Below the pieces are notes generated by a model that ran no database searches, was not told the DNA's origin, and worked only from the letters and a program-made list of their open reading frames with translations. Position numbers and translations under genes: made by a program. Shown here in pieces: positions 34,152-43,371 of a DNA stretch of 46,638 nt (position 1 is the stretch's first letter; each line of letters begins with the position of its first letter). Where the stretch lies: assembly GCA_029259655.1 (NCBI GenBank), contig JAJDET010000255.1, positions 1 to 46,638 of the forward strand. The letters are read 5' to 3'. The stretch comes from Planctomycetota bacterium. GTDB taxonomy: Bacteria; Planctomycetota; UBA1135; GCA-002686595.

Positions 34152-35030
34152 ATGTCTCGTCCCAGTCTCCGTGATCTGACCGAACAGCTCGCACAGTCGG
34201 ATCCCGAGAACCGCGAAGAGCAGGCGCGGATCCACGGACAGCTGCGCGAAATGGTCGAGGTCGTTCGGAGGCGCGACGTTCCTGACCTGACCGCGTGCCT
34301 GCAGGCCTGTGAGCACCTGTGTTCCGTGCTCGCGAGCGAGAGCGAGCGCTTCCGGCGGGATCGGCTCCGAAGAACGGTGTGCATCCTGCTCGAGGAAGCC
34401 CGGACGGCGTTCGCCAGGCCGACGTCACCCGCGCCGGAGCCCGAGTCCTCACCCGCCCCCGAGCCGCTGCCCGAGGTCGTGCCCGATCCCCCGGCACCCT
34501 CGTCGAACGAGGAGCCCGCCGCCGAGAAGCCCAAGAGCCCCCGCCTCGGCGAGATGCTGATCGAGCGTGGGCACGCCACGGAGTCGCAGGTCGAGGACGC
34601 GCTCAAGATGAACCAGGAGCAGGGTCTGCCGATCGGGGAGTGCCTCTTGCTCCTCGGCGCCTGCTCGCCGGAACACGTGCTCGAGACCCTGAAGGTCCAG
34701 GCCAGCATCCGGATGGGAGAGAACGCCGTCGCGGCCGGCAAAGAGGCTCCGGGCCCGATGCCCGCGCGTCCGCCCGTGGAGTACTGGCCGAGGGACAACG
34801 CCGCGTTCCAGATCACCGGCGAGACGTTCCTGGGCGAGGTGCTGCTCGGAATGGAGATGATCACGAACGAGCAGCTGGAGCAGGCCATGCACCTGCACCA
34901 CCACAAGGGGGTCAGGATCGGCCAGGCGCTGACCGAGCTCGGGGCCATCAGCTCCGAGGAGCTCGAGCGCGGCCTCGCGCTTCACGAGAGCCTGCGCAAG
35001 ATCGCGCTGACTCGCAAGATGGCGACCTGA
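34152..35030 (+). CDS. Cytosolic protein with two MshEN/T2SSE_N-like domains
   Basis: 292 residues from the ATG at 34152. A charged helical N-terminus (~1-88) is followed by a Pro/Glu-rich linker (~90-126). Two copies of the GspE/PilB N-terminal domain come next: ~131-186 (RLGEMLIERGHATESQVEDA ... IGECLLLLGACSPEHV) and ~227-283 (LGEVLLGMEMITNEQLEQAM ... IGQALTELGAISSEEL). In type II secretion and type IV pilus ATPases this domain can bind cyclic di-GMP (MshEN) or dock to the platform. No ATPase domain follows, so the protein is a stand-alone adaptor or second-messenger reader. It ends exactly where the convergent methyltransferase gene ends (TGATCA). Confidence 0.82.
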   Translation: MSRPSLRDLTEQLAQSDPENREEQARIHGQLREMVEVVRRRDVPDLTACLQACEHLCSVLASESERFRRDRLRRTVCILLEEARTAFARPTSPAPEPESSPAPEPLPEVVPDPPAPSSNEEPAAEKPKSPRLGEMLIERGHATESQVEDALKMNQEQGLPIGECLLLLGACSPEHVLETLKVQASIRMGENAVAAGKEAPGPMPARPPVEYWPRDNAAFQITGETFLGEVLLGMEMITNEQLEQAMHLHHHKGVRIGQALTELGAISSEELERGLALHESLRKIALTRKMAT

Positions 35031-36434
35031 TCAGGCGTCGTCGTTCTTGACGGCGTGGTAGAGCGTCCGCGTTCCACCGGACAGCGTCTCGCGCCGCTCG
35101 ATGCGGAAGGTGCGAGAGAGGCAGGCCTCGAGCACGGACGCGTCGTAGTCGAGGTACACGTCCTCCTTGTCGCGCAAGAGGACACGGACCATCGGGTCCT
35201 CCTTCGACACGAACTCGATCACGAGGTCCCCTCCCAGGCTCGCCAGCCAGTCCACGAAATCGGCGAGCGGCACGTTCGCGGCGATGACCACGTGGTGCAC
35301 GAGGGCGAGGGCCAGGACCATGTCCGGCTTCCCGCGCCCGGCCAGGTCCTTTCGCTCCGCTCCGCGCCAGCCGAGGTTCGGCGACGCGTCGGCGAGGTTC
35401 ACCACCAGCGGCAGGATGTCGTCGCGCTCCTCGCGCCGCAGCTCCTCGTAGAGACGCTGCACGGCGAGGTGATCGCCGTCCATCGCGACCACGTAGTCGG
35501 CCGACTCGGCCGCGATGCGCGCGTACTCTCCCGTGTTGCAGCCGAGGTCCCAGACCAGCCCACGGGTCCGGGCTCCGACGGCCCTCCGCACGAACTCCGC
35601 CTTGCTCGCGCGCCGCTCGTCGTCGTAGGTGTTGTCGCCGGAGTAATCGGACCAGACCGACCCCGCGGGCTCCCAGCGGAGCTTGCTGCACAGCCCCAGG
35701 AGCTTCTTCGCGTTGGCCTGGATCAGCTCCTTGTGGAAGCCCGCATCGCGAAGACCTCGCTTCACGTCGCTCCCTGCGAGCCCCTGACGCGCGTGTCGTG
35801 CATCGAGTCGCGACTGCAACCACACGCGGACGAGGACCCCCGGTCGCAGGAGGTCGCGCGCGGAACACAGACGCCAGCACTCTTCCGACGAGATCCCGTC
35901 GATGCTCCCGCGCAACCAGGGGTGGAAGGAGACCCCCCGGTAGGCGGTCAGGAAGAGCGGGTAGAGGAAGAGCTCGCAGAACTGTCGGTAGCCCGGCCAG
36001 GCCTCGCCCGGCTCGAGTCGGACGAACGAGGGGATGTCGATGAACACGGGTCGTGCGCCCCGCCACTGGACGTTGTAGGGCGTCGCGTCCTTGAGGACCA
36101 TGTCCTCGTCGATCGCCGCCGACAGGAGCTCGAGCGTGAGGCGAGCCGCGTCACGCAGCATCCCGAAGGGCCACTCGTAGGCGTAGGAGACGAAGGGCAC
36201 ACGCGCGTGCTTCAAGAGCCCCGCCGCCGAGCCCGCGAGCACGTTCGGCGACTCGCCATCGACGCGCTCGGTCTCGACGAGCCTGCGCTCGTGCGTGAAG
36301 TGCTTGAAGAGCTCGGTCTGCTCCAGCCGCTCCCAATCCTCGAGCCCGCGCTGCGAGAGCTCGCGATAGACGTCGCCGGCGCTGTAGAAGACGCGGCTGT
36401 CCCGGTCGCGGAAGGAGCCCGGCTCGAGCTCCAT
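35031..36434 (-). CDS. Class I SAM-dependent methyltransferase, NoeA-like, with N-terminal kinase-like segment
   Basis: 467 residues; ATG at 36434. The N-terminal half contains VLKDATPYNVQW (115-126) and PVFIDIPSF (129-137), which recall the catalytic loop and metal-binding Asp of aminoglycoside-phosphotransferase-like folds, though a full kinase is not evident. This pattern is typical of NoeA-like nodulation methyltransferases. The C-terminal half has the SAM-binding motif WDLGCNTGEYARIAAE (~294) and the acidic loop VVAMDGDHLAVQRL. The target is probably a carbohydrate or lipid carrier head group, by analogy only. It lies four bases from the small YVDPGAG gene on the same strand and shares a divergent region with the membrane sulfatase-fold gene. 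Confidence 0.83.
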   Translation of the reverse strand: MELEPGSFRDRDSRVFYSAGDVYRELSQRGLEDWERLEQTELFKHFTHERRLVETERVDGESPNVLAGSAAGLLKHARVPFVSYAYEWPFGMLRDAARLTLELLSAAIDEDMVLKDATPYNVQWRGARPVFIDIPSFVRLEPGEAWPGYRQFCELFLYPLFLTAYRGVSFHPWLRGSIDGISSEECWRLCSARDLLRPGVLVRVWLQSRLDARHARQGLAGSDVKRGLRDAGFHKELIQANAKKLLGLCSKLRWEPAGSVWSDYSGDNTYDDERRASKAEFVRRAVGARTRGLVWDLGCNTGEYARIAAESADYVVAMDGDHLAVQRLYEELRREERDDILPLVVNLADASPNLGWRGAERKDLAGRGKPDMVLALALVHHVVIAANVPLADFVDWLASLGGDLVIEFVSKEDPMVRVLLRDKEDVYLDYDASVLEACLSRTFRIERRETLSGGTRTLYHAVKNDDA

Positions 36435-36438
36435 GGAC

Positions 36439-36639
36439 CTAGCCGCCGTCGACCTCGTGGGCATCCGTCTTCTCGGCGGGCTCCGTGGGCGCGGCCTTCC
36501 TGGGGCGGAAGAACGCGAGGACGCGCCGACCCTGGTACTTCAGGAACACCACCAGGCCCGCGATTCCCGCGACCAGGGCCTGCATCAGCATCCCGGCGCC
36601 GGGATCGACGTAGGCCAGGATCAGGGAGAGGGCGTGCAT
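36439..36639 (-). CDS. Small YVDPGAG membrane protein
   Basis: 66 residues from the ATG at 36639; an in-frame ATG at 36675 would add 12 residues. The N-terminus ILAYVDPGAGMLMQAL leads into one membrane helix (~15-33), then a basic face (KYQGRRVLAFFRPRK) and an acidic tail. From general familiarity, short proteins with a Y-[VL]-DPG-[AT]-G motif recur next to NoeA-like methyltransferases and sulfatase-fold membrane proteins. The function is unknown. The spacing of four bases to the methyltransferase gene shows joint transcription. It has no enzyme residues and might be a scaffold or regulatory subunit. Confidence 0.75.
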   Translation of the reverse strand: MHALSLILAYVDPGAGMLMQALVAGIAGLVVFLKYQGRRVLAFFRPRKAAPTEPAEKTDAHEVDGG

Positions 36640-36728
36640 GGGGACGGGGTCACCGAAGGACAGGCTTCCCATGGTAAGGCGCAGGGGTTCCCGCTCTACC
36701 GGGCGGTCGGTAGATTCTCGCGATCGCA

Positions 36729-38813
36729 GTGTCCCCCGATTCCGCCGAGCCCCCTGCGCGCAAGGCCTTCGACGCGTTGCACCTCTTCGCCCTGGGCGGG
36801 TTCGCCGTGGCGGAGCCGCTGTTCCACGTCCTCGCCCGCGACGCCACCTTCTTCGTTGCCCGGAGCTCGCGCCCGATCGACCTCTGGGCGCTCTCGGTCG
36901 CGGCGATTCTCCTGGTCCCGGCTTCGTTGGTCGTCGTCGAGCTCCTGGTCGGACTCCTCGGCGAGCGCGTCCGGCGCGGCGTCCACCTGGTGCTGGTCGC
37001 GCTGCTGGCGGCGGCGGCGTTGATGCCGGCGACGAAGTCCGCCGGCGACCTGCCCTACCTCGACCTCGCGCTCGCCATGGGCTCCGGTCTCCTGGCGGCC
37101 TTCCTGGTGGCTCGCTGGCAACCGGCGCGAACGCTGCTCTCCGTGGCGTCCCCTGCGCCGCTCCTCTTCGCGGCACTCTTCCTCTGGGATCCGTCGATCG
37201 TCGGCGTCAGGAGGTCGCAGCCGGCGGAGCGCTTCCCGACCGCCGACGTCGAGACGGACACGACCGTCGTCGTGCTGGTCCTCGACGAGCTCCCGCTGGC
37301 GTCGTTGATGAACACCGACCTGACGATCGACGCCGACCTGTTCCCGAGCTTCGCCCGCCTCGCGAGCGAGAGCACCTGGTTCCGCAACGCCACCGCGTCT
37401 GCCGCCTTCACCAACCAGGCGATCCCTGCGATCCTGACGGGACTCCTGCCGGAGGATCCCCGGCACCTCCCGACCGCGCGCTTCTTCCCGAAGAGCCTGT
37501 TCACCCTGCTCGGAGGGAGCCACCGGATCGAACCCTGGGAGTCCATGACGGCGCTGTGCCCCTGGCACCTGGTGAGCCGTCCGCCGCCGACGGAGGAGCT
37601 CGGCCGTCGCTGGAGCTCGCTCTTCGCCGACGTCTCCCTGATCTACGCGCACGTGATCCTCCCGGGCGCGATCACCGCAGAGCTGCCCTCCATTCAGGAC
37701 GCCTGGGGCGACTTCGGGCCCCGGCCCGACAAGGTCGGCCGGCGGCGCCTGAGCGAGGACCAGCGCAACGATCGCAGCGTCTTGTTCCGCGACTTCGTGG
37801 GCGCCCTGGACGGTTCCGAGGAACCCGGGGTCTTCTTCCTCCACGTGCGCCTTCCCCACCAGCCGTGGATCTGGCTGCCGTCGGGAAGGCGCTACGACGG
37901 CGAGGTCCAGATCGAGGGCCTGAGACCCGATCGCTCGTGGGGACCGGAGGAGCGCCCGACGATCCTCGCGCTGCAGCAGCACCTCTTGCAGCTCGGTCAC
38001 GTGGATCGCCTGCTCGGCGAGCTCATGGCGCGGCTCGAGTCGACCGGCATGTACGACCGGAGCCTCCTGGTGGTCATGGCGGACCACGGAACGTCGTTCG
38101 AGACGGGCGAGCTCCGCCGGCGGCTCTCCGAGTCCAACCTGCACGACATCCTGCACGCGCCGCTCTTCGTCAAGGAGCCCTTCCAGCGGGAAGGGCGCGT
38201 CGACGATCGCAACGTCGAGTCGATCGACGTGTTGCCGGCGATCGCGGACGCGCTCGACGTCGTGATCCCCTGGCCGGTCGACGGTCGCTCTCCATTCGAG
38301 ACGGGCGTCCCGGAACGCGCGCAGAAGACGATCGTCGCCAAGGACGGCACGCCCTACCGCGTCGACGGTGCCTTCCCCGAGCGCTGGCCGCTGATCGAGC
38401 TCAAGGAGCGCGCGTTCGGGATCGATCCGCGCTGGGAGGACGTGTTCTCGCCCGGCGACCACGCCGACCTCCTGGGCAAGCGCCTGGAGGACCTCGACGT
38501 CCCGCGTCGGTCGGCCGGCCGGGTCGAGCTCTTTCGTCCCGATCGCTTCGCGGCCGTCGATCTCGAGACCGGCCCGGTTCCCTCCTACCTGCGCGGGACA
38601 CTGTGGGTCGCTGCCGATGGCATCCGCGTCGCGGTCGCGATCGACGGCGTCGTTCGTTCGGTGACCACGCCCTGGGCCGAGAAGTCCGGCGGGAAGAGCA
38701 CCTTCGTCGCGCTCGTCCCGGACGGGGCCTTTCGGGCCGGGGCCAACCGGCTCGAGGTCCTGACGGTCGACGCCGATGGGCGCGTCAGCCGGCTCGATCA
38801 GGTGAAACGCTGA
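36729..38813 (+). CDS. Membrane-embedded sulfatase-fold transferase/hydrolase
   Basis: 694 residues from the GTG at 36729. About five membrane helices fill residues ~14-155, followed by an extracytoplasmic alkaline-phosphatase-like domain. Metal and nucleophile positions are VLVLDELPL (Asp186, Glu187), FTNQAIPAILTG (Thr228) and MADHGTSF (Asp452, His453). This layout (helices first, Thr nucleophile) recalls lipoteichoic-acid synthases and phosphoethanolamine transferases rather than secreted sulfatases. It would move or remove phospho- or sulfo-groups on a surface glycan or lipid. It is divergent (89 bases) from the YVDPGAG/methyltransferase pair, with which it probably acts. Its stop lies one base from that of the next gene. 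Confidence 0.85.
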   Translation: MSPDSAEPPARKAFDALHLFALGGFAVAEPLFHVLARDATFFVARSSRPIDLWALSVAAILLVPASLVVVELLVGLLGERVRRGVHLVLVALLAAAALMPATKSAGDLPYLDLALAMGSGLLAAFLVARWQPARTLLSVASPAPLLFAALFLWDPSIVGVRRSQPAERFPTADVETDTTVVVLVLDELPLASLMNTDLTIDADLFPSFARLASESTWFRNATASAAFTNQAIPAILTGLLPEDPRHLPTARFFPKSLFTLLGGSHRIEPWESMTALCPWHLVSRPPPTEELGRRWSSLFADVSLIYAHVILPGAITAELPSIQDAWGDFGPRPDKVGRRRLSEDQRNDRSVLFRDFVGALDGSEEPGVFFLHVRLPHQPWIWLPSGRRYDGEVQIEGLRPDRSWGPEERPTILALQQHLLQLGHVDRLLGELMARLESTGMYDRSLLVVMADHGTSFETGELRRRLSESNLHDILHAPLFVKEPFQREGRVDDRNVESIDVLPAIADALDVVIPWPVDGRSPFETGVPERAQKTIVAKDGTPYRVDGAFPERWPLIELKERAFGIDPRWEDVFSPGDHADLLGKRLEDLDVPRRSAGRVELFRPDRFAAVDLETGPVPSYLRGTLWVAADGIRVAVAIDGVVRSVTTPWAEKSGGKSTFVALVPDGAFRAGANRLEVLTVDADGRVSRLDQVKR

Positions 38814-38814
38814 T

Positions 38815-40200
38815 TCACGAGCGCTTGAAGCGCCAGCGGCTCGGGGCACCGTGGGACTCCATGAGCTCCTCCAGCTCGGCGCGCAGCCGCTCCAGCTCGC
38901 CGGCGTAGGCCGGATCGCGTGCGACGTTCGTGCGCTCCTCCGGATCGCGCTCGAGGTCAAAGAGGATCTCCTCGACCTTCTGGTCCCGGTAGCGGATGTA
39001 CTTGGCGCCGCGCTCCCCCACGGCGAGCGCGAGCGGACCGTCCTCGTCCGCCTCCCAGGGACCGAGATAGAGGAACGACTCGCGCCAGCCCGCGGTCACC
39101 CCGCCCCACAGCCCGCGCAGGCTCATCCCCTGGTAGTCCTCCGGCACCGCAACTCCGGCCAGATCGAGAAAGGTGGACGCGAGGTCGACGTTGAGCGCGA
39201 GCTCGTCGATTCGCGTGCCGGCCGGGATCTCCGGCGGAAAGCGCATCAAGAGCGGGACGTGGATCGAGGGCTCGTAGGCCAGCCGCTTGCGCCAGAGCCC
39301 GTGCTCGCCCCAGAGGAAACCGCCGTCGCTCGTCATCGCCACGAGCGTGTCGTCGAGCTCGCCGTTCCGCTCGAGCGCCGCGAGCAGCTCGCCCGCGCAG
39401 TCGTCGACGGAGAGCACCAGCTCGAGGTAGCGGCGGTACGAGACCGCCGGGGAGGGATCGACCTCGAAGACTCCCCCCGCGTATTGGTTGCGCACGTGGC
39501 GGCGGGCGTCGAGTGCGTAGCGAGGCCGCGCGCCCTCAGCCTCCACCGGAGCGACTGCGAAATCGACGTGGTCCAGCGCGCCCAGGTGCCGGTCCGCGGG
39601 CCGGTACGGCCGGTGGCAGTTCTTCAGGGACAGGACGAGCAGGAACGGCGCGCTCCCGCGGTCGTCCAGCCACTCGACGGCGAGCTCGGTCAGCCGGTCG
39701 GGCGCGAAGCCTGCTAGCTCCACCCCGGCCGTGTCGTTCACCGTCACTGTCTGGTCCCGATAGGAGCCTTGCCCCTCGAAGCTGACCCAGTGGTCGAAGC
39801 CCGTCCTGGGGCGGGCGCCGCGGTTCTGAATGTGCCACTTGCCGACGAAAGCGGTCTCGTAGCCCGCCTTCTGCAAGAGCTCGGGGAACCCGGCGTGGTT
39901 CTCGAGGAACCCGACGCGCGAGTTGTTGCCCGTGATGCCGTGGAGCTGCGGGTACTTCCCGGTCAGGATGCTCGCGCGGGCGGGGCAGCAAAGCGAGGTC
40001 GCCACGTACGCGCGCTCGAAGAGCGCGCCCTCCCGGGCCAGGCGGTCCAGGTTCGGCGTCGACGTGAACGGGTTGCCCGTGCACCCGAGCGTGTCATAGC
40101 GCTGATCGTCCGTCAGGAGCAGGACCAGGTTCGGACGCTCCGGCGCGCGGGCGCACGAGACCGCCGCGAAGGCCGCCGCCAGGAGGAGGGAGCGCAGCAC
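38815..40200 (-). CDS. Formylglycine-dependent sulfatase, lipoprotein
   Basis: 461 residues from the GTG at 40200. Lipobox AVSC (Cys16). The sulfatase core shows LTDDQRYDTLGC (Asp31, Asp32), the maturation motif C71-C-P-A-R75 in SLCCPARASILTG, FVGKWHIQN and SDGGFLWGEHG. Cys71 must be turned into formylglycine by FGE or an anaerobic counterpart; no such enzyme is in the window. The C-terminal FDLERDPEERTNVA box is typical of family S1 sulfatases. A role in removing sulfate esters from polysaccharides is likely; substrate unknown. It starts downstream of the S33 peptidase gene by only 30 bases, so the two may be cotranscribed. Confidence 0.93.
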   Translation of the reverse strand: MLRSLLLAAAFAAVSCARAPERPNLVLLLTDDQRYDTLGCTGNPFTSTPNLDRLAREGALFERAYVATSLCCPARASILTGKYPQLHGITGNNSRVGFLENHAGFPELLQKAGYETAFVGKWHIQNRGARPRTGFDHWVSFEGQGSYRDQTVTVNDTAGVELAGFAPDRLTELAVEWLDDRGSAPFLLVLSLKNCHRPYRPADRHLGALDHVDFAVAPVEAEGARPRYALDARRHVRNQYAGGVFEVDPSPAVSYRRYLELVLSVDDCAGELLAALERNGELDDTLVAMTSDGGFLWGEHGLWRKRLAYEPSIHVPLLMRFPPEIPAGTRIDELALNVDLASTFLDLAGVAVPEDYQGMSLRGLWGGVTAGWRESFLYLGPWEADEDGPLALAVGERGAKYIRYRDQKVEEILFDLERDPEERTNVARDPAYAGELERLRAELEELMESHGAPSRWRFKRS

Positions 40201-40230
40201 GTCGGGATCATAGCGCCCGCGTGTCCCGGA

Positions 40231-41736
40231 TCAGCGCGCGGAGTGCGGCGACGCCCAGGCGATCGGCGGCATCTCGACAACGTCCGGGATGCCCTCCATG
40301 TCTCCGCTCACGACGAACCGCATCAACGCGGCGCGGAACGCCGGCGAGTGATCCATGGCCTCGTCCAGCGCGCCGTGAGAGCCGCCGTCGACGATCACGA
40401 AGCGGTGATCGAGGAAGTAGTCCAGGAGCTCCAGTGCATTCCTGAACGGGGTGTTGACGTCCCACGTCCCGTGCACGATCACGGTCGGGATCCCCGTGGG
40501 CGCACCGGCGCGAAACTCATCGCCCAGGTCCGAATCCCAGACCGAGCAGGCGCTCTGGTACCACCTCCCCAGGTCGCCGACCACCGCGGCCGCCGGGTCC
40601 GCGGAGAGCTCGGCCAACCGCCCCTGGCTGATCCCCGAGCCGCAGTCGAGCATGAAGAAGCTCGCGGTCGGCAGCCCCTCGTTCCTCTGATCGAGTGAGA
40701 CTCGTGCGGCGCGCGAGAAGTCGCCCGCGAAGAGGGCGAGGATGTCGGCCGGCCAGGTCGGCACGCCGCGGCGGGAGCTCACGCGGCTCGTGTAGCCGAG
40801 CGCCAGCTCGCGGACGCGCTCCGCATCGAACCGAACGGTCTCCCGGCGCCCGCTCCGGGGATCGGGGAGCTCGACCTCGACCGGGTCCTCGTCGACGCGC
40901 GCGATGACCGTCTTGAACGCCTCGATCAGACCACCGTCGGGCACGAGCATCGCGAGCTCGCGCGAGCTCTCGGCCGCGGAGGCGATCTGCTCGAGGGCCT
41001 CGAGCACGCCGCTCGGCATGTCGTAGGTGTGGTCGGGTCCTTCCAGTCCGGTGAGGACGGCGCGCGCCACGACCTCGGGGTGGTAGCGCATGACCGCCAT
41101 GCCCCAGTGCGAGCCGAAGCTCCCGCCCCACAGGGTGACCTTCTCGTAGCCCAGGAGCCGCGCCACGTCCGCCACGTCGTGCGCGGCCTCGATCACGTTC
41201 AGCCCCCGGAGGTCGTAGCCCTCCGCTTCCCAGTGCGCCCGGCAGGCGGCACAGGCCTCGAGCAGGGCTGCCCTCTCCCCTTCCCGCGTCCGGCCTCCGC
41301 GCGGCACCTCCGGCGGTCCGACGCAGAGCGTGTCCGGCTTCGAGGTGCCGATCCCACGCTGCCCGACCAGGATCAGATCCGACACCCTCGTGAGCGGGAG
41401 GATCTCCGCCTCGTAGCGGCCGCGGTCGGAGAGATCGAGCCCGGGCCACCCAGGCCCCCCGTACAGTCGAACGATCGGAGGCGTGTCGGGGTCAGCCCCC
41501 TCGGCGGCTCTGAAGCGCCAGACCTCGACCCCGATGGTCTTGCTCGACGGATCGTCGCGCACGATCGGAACGAGGAGCATCCCTCGATCGGCCGTGACGT
41601 ACCCGCCCGTCGCCAGCTCCACCCGCTCGGGATGGAGGAAGAGGTTCGCGACCGCGCTCTCCTGCGCCCGGGCGCCTGCCTGCAGATGAGCGAACACGAG
41701 AGCGGCCAGAACGGCGCGCTGGACGGCACGTACCAT
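40231..41736 (-). CDS. Exported alpha/beta-hydrolase, proline iminopeptidase/tripeptidyl aminopeptidase-like (S33)
   Basis: 501 residues; ATG at 41736 with GGAGG seven bases upstream. The signal peptide ends near AGARA (~24). The alpha/beta-hydrolase core shows the oxyanion motif RLYGGPGWPG, nucleophile elbow WGGSFGSHWG (Ser206), acid in HGTWDVNTP and His in DGGSHGAL. The GGPG motif plus a helical cap is characteristic of peptidase family S33, which removes N-terminal residues or short peptides. It stands between two sulfatase genes on the same strand, 65 bases from the upstream sulfatase and 30 from the downstream one, so a joint transcript is plausible. An esterase role cannot be excluded. 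Confidence 0.88.
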   Translation of the reverse strand: MVRAVQRAVLAALVFAHLQAGARAQESAVANLFLHPERVELATGGYVTADRGMLLVPIVRDDPSSKTIGVEVWRFRAAEGADPDTPPIVRLYGGPGWPGLDLSDRGRYEAEILPLTRVSDLILVGQRGIGTSKPDTLCVGPPEVPRGGRTREGERAALLEACAACRAHWEAEGYDLRGLNVIEAAHDVADVARLLGYEKVTLWGGSFGSHWGMAVMRYHPEVVARAVLTGLEGPDHTYDMPSGVLEALEQIASAAESSRELAMLVPDGGLIEAFKTVIARVDEDPVEVELPDPRSGRRETVRFDAERVRELALGYTSRVSSRRGVPTWPADILALFAGDFSRAARVSLDQRNEGLPTASFFMLDCGSGISQGRLAELSADPAAAVVGDLGRWYQSACSVWDSDLGDEFRAGAPTGIPTVIVHGTWDVNTPFRNALELLDYFLDHRFVIVDGGSHGALDEAMDHSPAFRAALMRFVVSGDMEGIPDVVEMPPIAWASPHSAR

Positions 41737-41801
41737 GGGACTTCCTCCTGGATCAGATGGGGACCGGCAATCGGGCGGGTCGGGTACGGGTGAGCGCCGG
41801 G

Positions 41802-43253
41802 CTATTCGCCGAAACGTGCGGCGGCGAGCGCCGGATCGTCGATCGCGCGCATGGATTCGAGCAGGCGTTTCTCCAGGTCTCGGCGGGCGGCCCGGGCTTC
41901 GCTGTCGCCCGACCGGATCCGGTTCACGCGCTCCTCGGGATCGCCTCGCAGGTCGTAGAGCTCGTTCCGCCCCGTGTGGGCGAAGTCGCGCACGAGCTTC
42001 CAGTCCGGCGTCCGGTACGTCCGCAGGTTCGCTCCCGTCTGGTGCCAGTCCCACATCGCGTACTGTGCGAAGAGATCGGGGCTGCGCGCCAGGGACTCCC
42101 CGCGCAGGAGCGGCAGGATGCTCGCGCCGCGGGTGAGCGCGCCCTCGTCGTCCACGCCCGCCATGTCGAGCAGCGTCGGAAACCAGTCCAGGTTCGTGAC
42201 CGTGTCGTCGACGACGATGCCTGCCGGAACGACGCCCGGCCAGCGAACGACGGCGGGCACGCGCAGGGAGTCATCGAAGACATTCGGGCGGAACCCGTCG
42301 TCGTCGACGAGGATCTTGAAGCCGTTGCCCTTGTGCCAGATCCCGTGGTGTCCGAGGTTGAAGCCGTGGTCGGAGGTGAAGACCACGATCGTGTCCTCCC
42401 GCAGGCCGAGCTCGTCCACCCGCGCGAGCAACCGACCGACGTTGCGGTCGGCGCTGGCGGTGCTCGCAAGGTACTCACGCAGCATGCGACGCACCCGCGG
42501 CCGGTCGAGGTCGGGATGGTCCGCGTGCGGAAGCGCCGGATTCGAGCGCCGGAAGGGCTCCCAGTCGGCGGTGCTCACGGGGAGCCAGGTGACGTCCCCG
42601 TCGGGCCCCCGCCGGTCGGTGTTCACGTGCGGTGCGCGGTAGTGGAGGGAGAGCAGGAAGGGGCCTCCGCGAGACCGCTCGACGAAGTCGATCGCGGCGT
42701 CGGTCAAGATGTCGGGGGTGAACCCCGCGACCTCCGTGAGCTCGCCCCGCGTCTCGACGGTGGGATTCCGCGACGTCTTCCCTCCCATGCGGAAGCCGAC
42801 GAACTCCCGGTAGCCGAAGTGCTCGGGCAGGTACCGGTCGGCCTTCCCCAGGTGCCACTTCCCGACGAGAGCGGTCGCGTAGCCCGCCTCGGCGAAGAGC
42901 CGCGGCCAGGTCGGGAGGCCGGGGTCCAGCCCGCGCTTCTGCTCCGTGCCTCCGATGTAGTCGGGGAGCCCGACCTCCGTCGCGTAGCGTCCGGTGAGGA
43001 GGCTCGCCCGGGCCGGACTGCAGATAGGCGTCGTCACGAAGCAGCCGGTGAGGCGCGCGCCCTCCTCTGCGAGCCGATCCAGGTGCGGAGTCCTCGCGTC
43101 GGAATTGCCGGCGGCGCCGAGCGCCCAGGCCGCCTGGTCGTCGGTCAGGATGAAGATGACGTTCGGGCGAGGGGTCCCGTCGCGCGCCGCGCACGCCAGC
43201 AGGAACAGGAGAGAGACGAGCGCCCCGATACGCTGGGCTGCGTCGCGCCGCAT
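41802..43253 (-). CDS. Formylglycine-dependent sulfatase, lipoprotein
   Basis: 483 residues from the ATG at 43253; the frame is open to 43391, but the signal sequence begins here. Lipobox LLAC (Cys21). The sulfatase core shows FILTDDQAAWALGAAGN (Asp38, Asp39), the maturation motif C78-S-P-A-R82, LVGKWHLGK and TSDHGFNLGHHG. The C-terminal YDLRGDPEERVN box is standard. It differs enough from the sulfatase at 38815 to suggest another substrate. It is divergent from the GT-C-like membrane gene across about 118 bases, so the two may share regulation. Confidence 0.93.
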   Translation of the reverse strand: MRRDAAQRIGALVSLLFLLACAARDGTPRPNVIFILTDDQAAWALGAAGNSDARTPHLDRLAEEGARLTGCFVTTPICSPARASLLTGRYATEVGLPDYIGGTEQKRGLDPGLPTWPRLFAEAGYATALVGKWHLGKADRYLPEHFGYREFVGFRMGGKTSRNPTVETRGELTEVAGFTPDILTDAAIDFVERSRGGPFLLSLHYRAPHVNTDRRGPDGDVTWLPVSTADWEPFRRSNPALPHADHPDLDRPRVRRMLREYLASTASADRNVGRLLARVDELGLREDTIVVFTSDHGFNLGHHGIWHKGNGFKILVDDDGFRPNVFDDSLRVPAVVRWPGVVPAGIVVDDTVTNLDWFPTLLDMAGVDDEGALTRGASILPLLRGESLARSPDLFAQYAMWDWHQTGANLRTYRTPDWKLVRDFAHTGRNELYDLRGDPEERVNRIRSGDSEARAARRDLEKRLLESMRAIDDPALAAARFGE

Positions 43254-43371
43254 GAGGTCGAGCTTCGCCCCTCGATCCAGGAGCGTCCAGCACGCAAGCC
43301 GCTTTCGCACGGAACATGGTTTCCTCGCCGCATCCGGTCCGTTCAGATGGTGGGCCGATGAGAGCTCGCCA

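Noticed and set aside
36696-38960. Long minus-strand open frame opposite the membrane sulfatase-fold gene
   Set aside because: It mirrors a gene with clear motifs and has no domain of its own.
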